Origin: Pseudofrankia nepalensis
GTDB lineage: Bacteria > Actinomycetota > Actinomycetes > Frankiales > Frankiaceae
NCBI RefSeq assembly: GCF_016786305.1
Contig: NZ_JADWYV010000025.1
Length of the DNA: 60,417 nt
Strand: one strand, 5' to 3'
This document shows, in pieces, positions 31,245 through 38,834 of the stretch. Position 1 is the first letter of the stretch. Every line of letters starts with the position of its first letter. Position numbers and translations under genes: made by a program. The notes under the pieces were generated by a model, which made no database searches, was not told where the DNA came from, and saw only the letters and a list, made by a program, of their open reading frames with translations.

Positions 31245-31706
31245 CTAAGGCTGCTGGCGGCTTAGGATGACAAAGCCGCGGCCGTCCGTTGTGGCGTTGA
31301 ACGTCGCGGTCGGCGCGAACCCCAGTCCCCGAAACACCCGCTGGGCACGGATGTTGAAGCTGGCTAGAGTCACCCGAAAGGCCGTGGGGCGGAAACATGC
31401 GGCACCGTACTCCAGGCCGATTGCGATTGCCTGTCTTCCAAGACCAAGGCCCGTCAGCTCGGGACGCAGGCCTCCACCCGTGTCCAGGGCACACTCGTCG
31501 TACTCGCCACCTGGAACACGGCCGTCAGCACCAAAAGTCCGATAGCCGATGAGCTTGCCCTCATCCACCAGGGCGACGTACCCGTTTTGGGGATCTGTGA
31601 AGAACGCGGGTTCTGTGCCAACAAGATCATAGCAGTCGTACGGCGGAGGATAACGCCACGTGACGATATTCGCCGCGTACTCCTCGGTCATCCCGACGAT
31701 CTCCAC
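31245..31706 (-). CDS. GNAT family N-acetyltransferase
   Basis: Acetyltransferase of about 153 residues. N-terminus VEIVGMTEEYAANIVTWRYPPPYDCYDL is characteristic of one GNAT subgroup; the acetyl-CoA motif is LRPELTGLGLGRQAI, and RVTLASFNIRAQRVFRGLGF is motif B. Substrate unknown. The GTG at 31706 is chosen because the family begins there; TATAGT (31716-31711 on the minus strand) sits 4 nt before it, which suggests a leaderless or nearly leaderless transcript. A longer frame upstream encodes Arg-rich filler. It lies between the PLP enzyme and the tRNA-Leu, so it may be island cargo. Confidence 0.83.
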   Translation of the reverse strand: MEIVGMTEEYAANIVTWRYPPPYDCYDLVGTEPAFFTDPQNGYVALVDEGKLIGYRTFGADGRVPGGEYDECALDTGGGLRPELTGLGLGRQAIAIGLEYGAACFRPTAFRVTLASFNIRAQRVFRGLGFAPTATFNATTDGRGFVILSRQQP

Positions 31707-32077
31707 GACGACTATATGAGCAGCAAGGCGCTGACGAGTCAACGCCCTCTGACGCAACTGCTTGCCTGCCCCCCGGCGCCGCCGCCTGCTCTGTGGCAGC
31801 CAGCGAACAATGGCGTGCGACCACGGGCGTCCGTGAACGCCGTCGGCCACGTGACCTGGACCAGCGAACGCCCACAGACACGGGCGGACGAGCCAGCGAA
31901 GATCTCAATGTCTCGACCTTGGTGGCTTCGGCCGGTCGCGCGTGCCGCGGTCTCGTTCGCGGTCGTTCGGCAGGGGTCGGAGACGTCCCGTCGACCATCG
32001 AAGACGTATTCCACGTGGATCTTCAACGGCCGCGGCGGTGGATCGCTTCAGGCGCAAAACGCCTGGTAGGCAAGGTG
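31707..32077. other. Intergenic sequence between acetyltransferase and tRNA-Leu
   Basis: About 370 bases with no supported gene. It is somewhat less GC-rich than its surroundings, consistent with acquired DNA. Confidence 0.35.
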
Positions 32078-32158
32078 TGCGGGAGGGGGGACTTGAACCC
32101 CCACGCCCTAGGGCGGCAGATCCTAAGTCTGCTGCGTCTGCCATTCCGCCACTCCCGC
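32078..32158 (-). tRNA. tRNA-Leu (anticodon TAG)
   Basis: An 81-nt class II tRNA folds perfectly on the minus strand: acceptor GCGGGAG/CTCCCGC plus discriminator A, D-stem GCG/CGC, anticodon stem GCAGA/TCTGC around loop CTTAGGA (anticodon TAG), long variable arm CGCCC-TA-GGGCG typical of leucine tRNAs, and T-arm GGGGG-TTCAAGT-CCCCC. The CCA end is not encoded. It decodes CUA and, by wobble, other CUN codons. Confidence 0.96.
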
Positions 32159-33184
32159 GTGCCTCCAGCCTATCGATCGAGGAGTGGGCCGTGGGCGCGG
32201 ATGGTCAGTGGCGTGCGCCCTGCCGGCACGGGCCGGGGCGCCCGCCGGCATCCTGCTCGACGGTCGGTCTCGCTGGGGCGCAGTGGGGAGATCTCAGGGT
32301 TCGGCGCTCGGTCATCGCATTAAGATCATGACCGCTGTGGCGATCGGAAGCGATCGGCTGACATGGTTGGTCCGTGGCGGTGTCGGCCGATCATGGTCAG
32401 GTGGCCGTGGCGCCTCAGGTTGTGGCGTTTCTGGGTCCTTGGGCGTGCGGGACGTCCTGTGTCCAAGCGCCGATCCGTGCACACAACTGGCGATCTTTGG
32501 CGCGTCCGGACCCGGTCCACCCGGTTGATCTGTCAGATCTGTGCGTTGACCCCCTGAAGTCAGGGGGACAAAGCGGACAGAAGTCGCCGAATAGTGCACA
32601 GAATTGTCGATCGTGAAGGTAGCTCCGACTCGCCATGGTCCTTGATCGTCAGAAGCGTGCGCGGACCGGCGATCGAACTGGCCACGCCAAGATCCGTGAG
32701 AAGTACCCCGGTCGCGGCGGCGGCCGTCGAACTCCCCGGCGCTGGTTACGGCGCGTGGCTGGCGACGCGCCGCCGAAACGTTCGGTGGCTTCTCAGTAGT
32801 CCTGGCGCGGTGTGACACGCTGCTGGGTGCAACGTGGCTGGCAACCTTCGCGTCAGAGGCCACAAAGGTCCGGCTTGGCCGGGGTGAGGGTCGGCTGGTG
32901 GGCGAGGCGCGGGGACGACGTGCCGCCGCTTCGCGAGCGCTCGATGCGCGCTCGTCGAGCGGGCACGGATCGTCGTTCCAGAGCCCGGCCGCCGGCTTGG
33001 CCCACGCGCCAGCCGTCAGTATCGGCCGGCCTTTGATGAGGGCTCGGTAGGACAGGTAGCACCCGCTCCGGCGACCGCCGGCGCGGTGAAGCGACGGGCG
33101 GCGGCCTGAGAGGCGGGAGTCGCGATGACACCATCACGTGGTGCTCTGGGCGGGCCTGCCGGTGGACCAGAGGGAGGGATCCCG
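32159..33184. other. Long intergenic region with small hairpins
   Basis: About 1 kb without a convincing gene; open frames on both strands are Arg/Pro/Ser-rich filler. CCCCCTG-AAGT-CAGGGGG (32550-32567 including flanks) is a tight hairpin of terminator type, and GATCTG-T-CAGATC (32527-32539) directly before it is a palindrome of operator size. The region around 32340-32640 is less GC-rich than the rest of the window. I see no transposase. Confidence 0.45.
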
Positions 33185-33826
33185 GTGCGGCGAGCGGGCA
33201 GGTACGGTGCGCTTCTCGACGGCGACCTGATGAACCTCCTGTTTCCTGAAAGGGAGGTGGTCAGGGTCCTGCTCGATGGCCGGTTGGTCGATGCGGTGTT
33301 CCGCGTGGAAGCCGGCGAGCACGCGCGAAGGGCGCGGTTCGGGTTGAGAGCGCTGTGCTATCCGCATCTGCTGCGCCGGCTCGAGCGCCTTCCCTCGGGA
33401 GTCCTCGTCGGTGACCCCGTTCCGTGGGTCGAGACGTGTCCGCTGCCCGAGGGCGTGGTCGAACGGTCGGCGGCCGGGATCGGGCGCCTCCTGGAGCCGC
33501 CGGTTGTCCTGGACGCGGTGGTAGTGCCGGCGGTCGGTCCCGCGCAGACCCGGCATGTGTGGGTCGCCGACCGGTTCGCGCCTCACGCGCGTCGTTGGGT
33601 GGTCAGCGGTGACCGTCGGGTGGACGCGGCGGTGCTCGTCGCCGCGGCGGTCCGCGGGGTAGGGCTGGTCACCCGCTGGCCCGGCCCCGAGGTCGTCACC
33701 GCGGCGGATTCTCCGGCCGGGCGGCCGACGGCGGGCACGGCCTGGCTGCTGGCCGAGCAGACCTACGGGGCCTGGCTCGCCGCGGGCGCGCGCTCGCGGC
33801 GCCGTGAGCTGGTTCCGACCGGTTGA
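33185..33826 (+). CDS. Hypothetical protein of unknown family
   Basis: Protein of 213 residues with coding-like composition but no family I can name. The N-terminal part RRAGRYGALLDGDLMNLLFP and REVVRVLLDGRLVDAVFRVE look like beta-alpha elements; the middle has a repeated VVLDAVVVPAVGPAQTRHVWVAD stretch, and it ends RSRRRELVPTG. No signal peptide or obvious membrane helix. The GTG at 33185 is preferred: GGGAGGGA lies 6 nt upstream; an ATG at 33125 would add a Gly/Pro-rich leader of 20 residues. Its neighbours, a tRNA-bounded island and structured non-coding DNA, give no clue to function. It could belong to the accessory segment. Confidence 0.6.
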   Translation: MRRAGRYGALLDGDLMNLLFPEREVVRVLLDGRLVDAVFRVEAGEHARRARFGLRALCYPHLLRRLERLPSGVLVGDPVPWVETCPLPEGVVERSAAGIGRLLEPPVVLDAVVVPAVGPAQTRHVWVADRFAPHARRWVVSGDRRVDAAVLVAAAVRGVGLVTRWPGPEVVTAADSPAGRPTAGTAWLLAEQTYGAWLAAGARSRRRELVPTG

Positions 33827-33840
33827 TCCGCCGCGATCCA

Positions 33841-34133
33841 ATTTCGCTCTAACGGGCGGGTGGGCGACTTTGTGGGCGAAATCAGCCGAATAAGCCGGCC
33901 TAGCGGCTGCCTGGAGCACCTCGGCGGCGCGAAAGCGCTTTGACGCCGCCAAGGGGTAGGCAGCCGGGCTTTGTTGCTGGGGGTGACACCTATCGCGCAC
34001 TCTGCCGCAGCCGAGCGCCGATCCGCCCGGCGAAGGCACCTGTGGCCGTCGCCGGGCGACGAATCGGGACGAGGGATGCGGCTGGGGTGTCACGGCCCGG
34101 GGACGGATGGATCGGCCCGGACACCTCAGCCGC
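33841..34133. ncRNA. Structured non-coding region of unknown function
   Basis: Several perfect inverted repeats are packed here. ATTTCGC (33841-33847) pairs with GCGAAAT (33876-33882). GGCTGCCT (33905-33912) pairs with AGGCAGCC (33958-33965) and encloses GGCGGCG/CGCCGCC (33923-33929, 33944-33950) around an AAAGCGCTTT centre. A 14-bp stem with one G-U pair joins 34078-34091 to 34120-34133. The same GGTGTCAC (34086-34093) can instead pair with GTGACACC (33983-33990), giving two mutually exclusive folds. No gene is supported in 33827-34532. It could be a small RNA, a 5' element of murI, or a 3' element; strand is not known. Confidence 0.4.
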
Positions 34134-34518
34134 GTCCTCAACCTACCTGCTCGATAGCTGATAGTCACTGATCGATTACAGGCAGTTCCCAGGCTACACC
34201 CTGAGACCGGTCCTTGCCGGATGACACTCCGTATGGTCGCCATTTCGGCACGGAAGGGCTCATCGGCGGCGATGTCGCCCTCGAAGGGGAGCCGGGGTTC
34301 GCGGACCGTATGGTCGTGTGAGGGGGCGACAACGCCTGGGTACGCAGTTCGTTCGAGGAACTGTCGACTTCGGCGTCTTCCTTGCCGTGGCGTGCCCACT
34401 ATCACGTTGGACGCATATCAGGCAAGATCCGGGCACTCGTGGACGATCTACCCGGATGTCCGCGGTTCGGCAATCGGCTGGTGACGACACCCACAGGGTG
34501 TGTCCAGCGGTTCCGGCT

Positions 34519-34524
34519 TAGTCT
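34519..34524 (+). promoter_or_regulatory. Probable leaderless promoter -10 of murI
   Basis: TAGTCT fits TANNNT and ends 8 nt before the murI ATG, with no Shine-Dalgarno in between. The same geometry is seen before the gene at 11125. Confidence 0.5.
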
Positions 34525-34532
34525 TTGCCTTC

Positions 34533-35477
34533 ATGAGCGACGCGCCGATAGGGGTGTTCGACAGTGGCGTAGGCGGTCTGACGGTGGCCAGGGCCATCCT
34601 CGACCAGCTGCCGCATGAGCCGCTCCTGTACTTCGGCGATACCGCGCACGCCCCGTACGGCCCGCGGCCGATCGCCGAGATCCGCCGGCTCGCGCTCGCC
34701 GCCATGGACACGCTGGTCGCCGATGGCGTCAAGCTCCTCGTGATCGCGTGCAACACGGCCAGCGCGGCCTGCCTGCGCGATGCCCGGGAGCGTTACGACG
34801 TTCCGGTGGTCGAGGTCGTCCTCCCGGCCGCCCGCCGCGCGGTGGCCGCCAGCCGGAGCGGGCGGGTCGGCGTGATCGGGACGAGCGCGACGATCACCAG
34901 CCGCGCCTACGACGACGCGGTCGCCGCCGCGGGGGTGACCCTGACGAGCGTTGCCTGCCCCGCGTTCGTCGACTTCGTCGAACGCGGTACGACGGCGGGC
35001 CGGCAGCTGCTCGGCCTGACCGAGGCATACCTGGCGCCGCTACAGGAAGCGGGCGTCGACACCCTGATCCTCGGATGTACCCATTATCCGCTGCTGACTG
35101 GGGTTATCAGCCTCGTTATGGGGGAAGGGGTGACGCTGGTGAGTAGCGCTGAGGAAACCGCCAAGGACACCTACCGAGTGTTGGCACGCGGTGGGTTGTT
35201 CCGTGACCCGGACCTGCCCGCACCCGCCCACCGGTTCCTCGCCACTGGCGATCCCCGCTCGTTCACCCGGGTCGGCCGCCGGTTCCTCGGCCCGGAGCTG
35301 GGAGCCGTGCTTCCCGGCCAGCCGGTCGGCGGCGGTACCCGTGACGCGGACACCAGTGGCGCGCAACAGCCTTTGCCCGTGAGCATGGCGGTGAACACCC
35401 GGGAAGCGGACGAGGGCGGCGAGATGGCGGCGGTCCTGGCGACAGCGACGGCGACGGCTGAGGCGGTGCGTCGGTGA
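34533..35477 (+). CDS. murI: Glutamate racemase MurI
   Basis: Cytoplasmic racemase of 314 residues that makes D-glutamate for peptidoglycan. The two catalytic Cys are Cys73 in IACNTASA and Cys182 in GCTHYPL; the substrate-binding FDSGVGGLT starts at residue 9. About 45 extra residues after the catalytic core (from GAVLPGQPVGG onward) are Ala/Thr-rich and vary in the family. ATG 34533 is preceded by a -10 box at leaderless distance. The next gene overlaps its stop by 4 bases, as in the M. tuberculosis Rv1338-Rv1339 pair. Confidence 0.94.
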   Translation: MSDAPIGVFDSGVGGLTVARAILDQLPHEPLLYFGDTAHAPYGPRPIAEIRRLALAAMDTLVADGVKLLVIACNTASAACLRDARERYDVPVVEVVLPAARRAVAASRSGRVGVIGTSATITSRAYDDAVAAAGVTLTSVACPAFVDFVERGTTAGRQLLGLTEAYLAPLQEAGVDTLILGCTHYPLLTGVISLVMGEGVTLVSSAEETAKDTYRVLARGGLFRDPDLPAPAHRFLATGDPRSFTRVGRRFLGPELGAVLPGQPVGGGTRDADTSGAQQPLPVSMAVNTREADEGGEMAAVLATATATAEAVRR

Positions 35478-36220
35478 AACTCACCATTCTGGGCTGCTCC
35501 GGGACCTATCCCGGACCAAGCTCCGCGTGCTCCTCCTATCTGGTCGAGTCCGGCGGGTTCCGGCTCGTCCTGGACGCCGGCAACGGCTCGATGGGCGAGC
35601 TGCAGCGGCACTGCGACCTGCGGGACGTCGACGCGGTGCTGCTCAGCCACCTGCATGGCGACCACTGTTTGGATCTCGTCGTGCAGAGCTATGCGCGCCG
35701 TTACCACCCCCAGGGCATGCCTCCCAAGCTGCCCGTCTATGGGCCGATCAACACCCGGGAACGGCTGTGTGGCGCCTTCGAGCGCTGGCCCGACGACTCG
35801 CTCGCCGACATCTACGACTTCCAGACGATCGGCCCGGGTCGTGTCCATATCGGGCCGTTCCTGATCGATCTGGCCCGGGTCGCCCACCCGGTCGAGGCCT
35901 ATGGCGTGCGGATCAGCGCCGACGGCAAGGTGCTGACCTACTCCGGTGACACCGGCCCCTGCGAGAAGCTCGTCCGGCTCGCGAAGGACAGCGATCTCTT
36001 CCTCTGCGAGGCCGCCTTCCTCGACCACGAGGACAACCCGCCGGACCTGCACCTGACCGGCCGCGAAGCGGGTCAGCACGCCGAGGCCGCCGGCGTCGGC
36101 CAGCTCGTCGTCACCCACTTGGTTCCCTGGGGCGACGCGGCCCGCAGTCAGGAGGAAGCCGCCTCCACCTTCCGCGGCCAGCTCAGCCTCGCCACGCCCG
36201 GCGCCAGCTACGAGGTCTGA
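35474..36220 (+). CDS. Metallo-beta-lactamase-fold hydrolase (Rv1339-like)
   Basis: Protein of 248 residues with the dinuclear metal motif H59-L-H61-G-D63-H64, a further His at about 137-140 (VAHPVEAYG), Asp in TYSGDTGPC and the final VVTHLVPW. It belongs to the group containing M. tuberculosis Rv1339, reported as an atypical cAMP phosphodiesterase, so hydrolysis of cyclic nucleotides is a reasonable guess, but RNase Z-like or other phosphodiesterase activity cannot be excluded. The GTG start at 35474 overlaps the murI stop (GTGA), indicating translational coupling. It converges with an HTH-less Nudix-like regulator gene. Confidence 0.88.
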   Translation: MKLTILGCSGTYPGPSSACSSYLVESGGFRLVLDAGNGSMGELQRHCDLRDVDAVLLSHLHGDHCLDLVVQSYARRYHPQGMPPKLPVYGPINTRERLCGAFERWPDDSLADIYDFQTIGPGRVHIGPFLIDLARVAHPVEAYGVRISADGKVLTYSGDTGPCEKLVRLAKDSDLFLCEAAFLDHEDNPPDLHLTGREAGQHAEAAGVGQLVVTHLVPWGDAARSQEEAASTFRGQLSLATPGASYEV

Positions 36221-36257
36221 CCACCCCGCGCACACAGGTCATTCGCGGGTCGGACCT

Positions 36258-36279
36258 CCCCGGCCCGGTCACGCCGGGG
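36258..36279. terminator. Hairpin between convergent genes
   Basis: CCCCGGC (36258-36264) pairs with GCCGGGG (36273-36279) around an 8-nt loop in the 70-base gap between the metallo-hydrolase and the Nudix-like protein. Confidence 0.45.
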
Positions 36280-36290
36280 TGAGCGGCCGC

Positions 36291-37466
36291 CTAGCCGGTC
36301 TGGGCGGGGTCGTCGCGTAGCAGCACGCCGCGGTGTCGCCAGGCCAGGGCCAGGAGGGCGGCGCCGGCGGCCTGCATCGGCTCCCGCCGGGTGAGGCGGT
36401 CGACGTTGGCCTGGTCGAAGGCGATCCCGGTCCCGGTGGCGCCATCCAGCGCGGACAGGACCTGGCCCTCGTCGTTGGCGTCGACACGCGCTCCGAAGAC
36501 CGCGTCGAACGTCGGAGCGTCGAACACCGCGACGGTGAGCAGATCGGTCGCGAACGTGAGCGGGTCGGTGCCCATGCCGAGGACGCGCACCCGGACCCCG
36601 CCCTCGGCGCGGGCCCGGGTGAGCCGGGCGGCGAACGGCCAGGCGGCGTAGTCGACCGGCGCGAGGTCGCTGCCGTGCCCCTCCGGCTCCCCGCCCAGCT
36701 CCTCGGCGAACTCGCGGACCATGGACCGCCACAGGTCGAAGTCGTTGCGCTCGTTCCACGGCGCCGGGCCGGCGGGCTGGAAGATGCCGGCCGGGATGAC
36801 CTGGTAGAGGCCACCGGCATGGCCGACCTTGGCCGGGTCGCGCAGGTGCAGCAGGAACGTGGCGGTGCCGGCGGCGCGGTCCAGCCGCAGCGTCAGCGTG
36901 CTGATGGCGAGGTTCGCCGCTCTACGGGTGAGATCGCGCGGATCGCCGACCGCGGCGCGCAACGGCTGCCCGCCGCCCTCGAGGACGTGGGCGGCGTACT
37001 CGTGGGCGCACGCCTCGCCCACGTTCAGGCCGTCGAAGTAGCGGCCCAGCCGGAACACCATCCGGCCCCGCCCACCCGCGAGGTCGGCTTCCAGAAGCCG
37101 GTAGGTCGGCAGGTTCGCGAACACGGCCGGGGGTGCCAGCGTCGCGACCGCGGCCGCGTAGGTGTCATGGCGGGAGCCGTCCCGGCGCAGCGGGCGCATG
37201 GCCTCGGAAACCGGCTCCCTGCCGGTCAGGCCGCCGGCGGGCCGATCGGGGACGAGCTGGAGGTCGACCTCGGACAGGTCGATCGGAACCGGGGGCAGCC
37301 AGCGCGGGTCGGCGAGCAGCGGCGTACCGGCGACGTGCGTCGCCGCCGGGTACTGGCCGGCTGCCGCCACGGCGAGCTCGTGGCGGTGACGTTTCAGCTG
37401 GTCACGAACTCGCAGCCATGCGCGCTCGCTGTCGGTCAGCGCGTGTGGCGGGCCGTCGACCGTCAC
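36291..37466 (-). CDS. Nudix-like protein, HTH-less paralogue of the XRE regulator at 20096
   Basis: Protein of 391 residues that lines up with residues ~100-497 of the XRE regulator at 20096-21589 but lacks its DNA-binding domain. Shared blocks: SERAWLRVRDQLKRH with AAAGQYP, GGLYQVIPAGIFQPAGP, NDFDLWRSMVREFAEELGG and the ending LALAWRHRGVLL. REFAEELGG fits the second half of a Nudix box (REUXEEXGU), but the preceding Gly-x5-Glu part is not evident, so catalysis is doubtful. GTG at 37466 has AAGGGAG 6 nt upstream; earlier starts give Arg-rich filler. It could be a cytoplasmic ligand-binding partner or decoy of the HTH protein; function is unknown. Confidence 0.78.
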   Translation of the reverse strand: MTVDGPPHALTDSERAWLRVRDQLKRHRHELAVAAAGQYPAATHVAGTPLLADPRWLPPVPIDLSEVDLQLVPDRPAGGLTGREPVSEAMRPLRRDGSRHDTYAAAVATLAPPAVFANLPTYRLLEADLAGGRGRMVFRLGRYFDGLNVGEACAHEYAAHVLEGGGQPLRAAVGDPRDLTRRAANLAISTLTLRLDRAAGTATFLLHLRDPAKVGHAGGLYQVIPAGIFQPAGPAPWNERNDFDLWRSMVREFAEELGGEPEGHGSDLAPVDYAAWPFAARLTRARAEGGVRVRVLGMGTDPLTFATDLLTVAVFDAPTFDAVFGARVDANDEGQVLSALDGATGTGIAFDQANVDRLTRREPMQAAGAALLALAWRHRGVLLRDDPAQTG

Positions 37467-37547
37467 GCGATCTCCCTTCGCCGGCCGCCCGAGATCCATC
37501 GGCTGACCCCGGTGGCGGCGGCGATGGTCTTCCCGGCCCCGGTTCCC

Positions 37548-37575
37548 GCGTCGTTCCCGCGTCGTTCCCGCGCGG
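37548..37575. repeat. Short tandem repeat
   Basis: Three copies of an 11-bp unit with core CGTTCCCGCG lie between the Nudix-like gene and the RpiB-like gene. Probably a slippage product. Confidence 0.5.
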
Positions 37576-37579
37576 CCCG

Positions 37580-38005
37580 CTACCTGCCGCGGAGCTTGTC
37601 GATCTGGAGGGCTTCCTCCGGGTCGGGGGCGTCGACCGCGAAGAACGCCTTCAGGCAGTCGACGGCGACGTCGGGAGCCGTCCGCTTCAGGCTCAGGGTG
37701 AGGACGTTCGCGTCGTTCCAGAGACGGGCGTTCGTGGCGATCCACGGCTCCCAGGCCTGCGCGGCGCGAACTCCGGGGACCTTGTTCGCCGCCATCGCCG
37801 TGCCTGTGCCGGTCCAGCACATGAGGACGCCGAAACGGTACTCACCGCTCGCGACGCCTCTGCCGACGGTTTCGGAGAGCTCCGGCCAGCTGGTCGTGTC
37901 CACGACGCTGGTTTCGAAGTTGGCCTGGAGATACTCCCGGACCGCGGTCACGCACTCGTTGGTGTCATCCGCGCCAAAAATGACTGTGAACTTCCCGGCC
38001 GTCAC
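37580..38005 (-). CDS. RpiB/LacAB family sugar-phosphate isomerase
   Basis: Protein of 141 residues of the ribose-5-phosphate isomerase B / galactose-6-phosphate isomerase family. The active-site Cys63 is in LMCWTGTGTAMAANKVPGVRAA, the family glycine-rich loop, and WNDANVLTLSLK follows at the usual position. The glycine loop (CWTGTGT) differs from the CGSGIG-type loop of RpiB proper, so the sugar may differ. An AT-rich inverted-repeat region lies directly upstream and probably holds promoter and operator. It stands between rdgB and the Nudix-like gene, all on the minus strand. A housekeeping pentose-pathway role or a catabolic one are both possible. Confidence 0.83.
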   Translation of the reverse strand: MTAGKFTVIFGADDTNECVTAVREYLQANFETSVVDTTSWPELSETVGRGVASGEYRFGVLMCWTGTGTAMAANKVPGVRAAQAWEPWIATNARLWNDANVLTLSLKRTAPDVAVDCLKAFFAVDAPDPEEALQIDKLRGR

Positions 38006-38108
38006 GGGACCCGTCGCACCTTTCCGCTACCCCACGAGCCGTCCGGAGACGACCCGCCGCGCGCCGAGCTGGCCGCCGCCCCCACGTGCCAGCTCCGTTC
38101 CGTCGCTC

Positions 38109-38147
38109 AATGTTACCATTTGCGTACCACCAGGTAATGTCCTGGTG
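38109..38147 (-). promoter_or_regulatory. AT-richer promoter/operator region upstream of the RpiB-like gene
   Basis: CACCAGG-TAATGT-CCTGGTG (38128-38147) is a perfect 7-bp inverted repeat, and TTACC (38113) with GGTAA (38137) forms a wider one. On the minus strand TAACAT near 38114-38109 fits a -10, about 100 bases before the gene. The inverted repeat would sit across or just before the promoter, as for a repressor site. Confidence 0.45.
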
Positions 38148-38189
38148 AACTATCCGACGGCGAGAAGGCGGGGCCTGGCCTCCTCGCCG

Positions 38190-38834
38190 CTACTGGGTGG
38201 TGCCGGCCGGCCGTGGGGAAAGCAGGCCGGGGAGGACGCCGGCGAGCGCGCGGAAGGCCTGGCCGCGGTGGCTGATGGCGTCCTTCTCGTCGGCGGACAG
38301 CTCCGCGGTGGTACGGGTCTCGCCGTCGCCGACGAACAGCGGGTCATAGCCGAAGCCGTTCTCGCCGCGGGGTGCCGTCAGCAGCAAGCCGCGCAGCTCG
38401 CCGTGGACGACGTGCTCCCGGCCGTCAGGGCTGACGAACGCGGCGGCGCAGACGAACGCGGCGCCCCGGCGGTCGGGCGGCACGTCGTCGAGCTGGGCGA
38501 GCAGCAGCGCGTTGTTCGCCGCGTCCCGCTCGGCGCCCTTGGTACCAACGGGGCTGCCCGCCCAGCGGGCGGACCGGACGCCGGGCATGCCGTTCAGCTC
38601 GTCGACGGTGAGCCCGGAGTCGTCGGCGACGGCGGGCAGGCCGGTCGTGGCCACCGCGTCACGGGCCTTGATCAGCGCGTTCTCGGCGAACGTGCGGCCG
38701 GTCTCGGGCACGTCGGGGCCGGGCGGCAGCCCCACCAGTTCGACGGCCAGGCCGCTCGCGGCGAGGATGCGGCGCAGCTCGACGAGCTTGGCCTCGTTGC
38801 GGCTGGCGAGCACGATCCGCGTGCCGGTGCTCAA
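38190..38834 (-). CDS. rdgB: RdgB/HAM1 non-canonical purine NTP pyrophosphatase
   Basis: House-cleaning enzyme of 214 residues that hydrolyses dITP, ITP and XTP to monophosphates, keeping them out of DNA and RNA. Motifs: IVLASRNEAKLVELRRIL at the N-terminus, ADDSGLTVDELNGMPGVRSAR, and GFGYDPLFV followed by AELSADEKDAISHRGQA. The TTG at 38834 overlaps the rph stop (TTGA), the same rph-rdgB order as M. tuberculosis Rv1340-Rv1341, so translation is coupled. An alternative GTG lies inside IVLA but would remove the first strand. Confidence 0.92.
   Translation of the reverse strand: MSTGTRIVLASRNEAKLVELRRILAASGLAVELVGLPPGPDVPETGRTFAENALIKARDAVATTGLPAVADDSGLTVDELNGMPGVRSARWAGSPVGTKGAERDAANNALLLAQLDDVPPDRRGAAFVCAAAFVSPDGREHVVHGELRGLLLTAPRGENGFGYDPLFVGDGETRTTAELSADEKDAISHRGQAFRALAGVLPGLLSPRPAGTTQ

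Noticed and set aside
32312..32863. Possible 183-residue protein in the 1-kb gap after tRNA-Leu
   Set aside because: Composition is Arg/Pro/Ser-rich without a motif or ribosome site; treated as non-coding.
33134..34405. 423-codon minus-strand frame across the unknown gene and the structured region
   Set aside because: Arg/Pro-rich filler, and the + strand gene inside it has a strong ribosome site.
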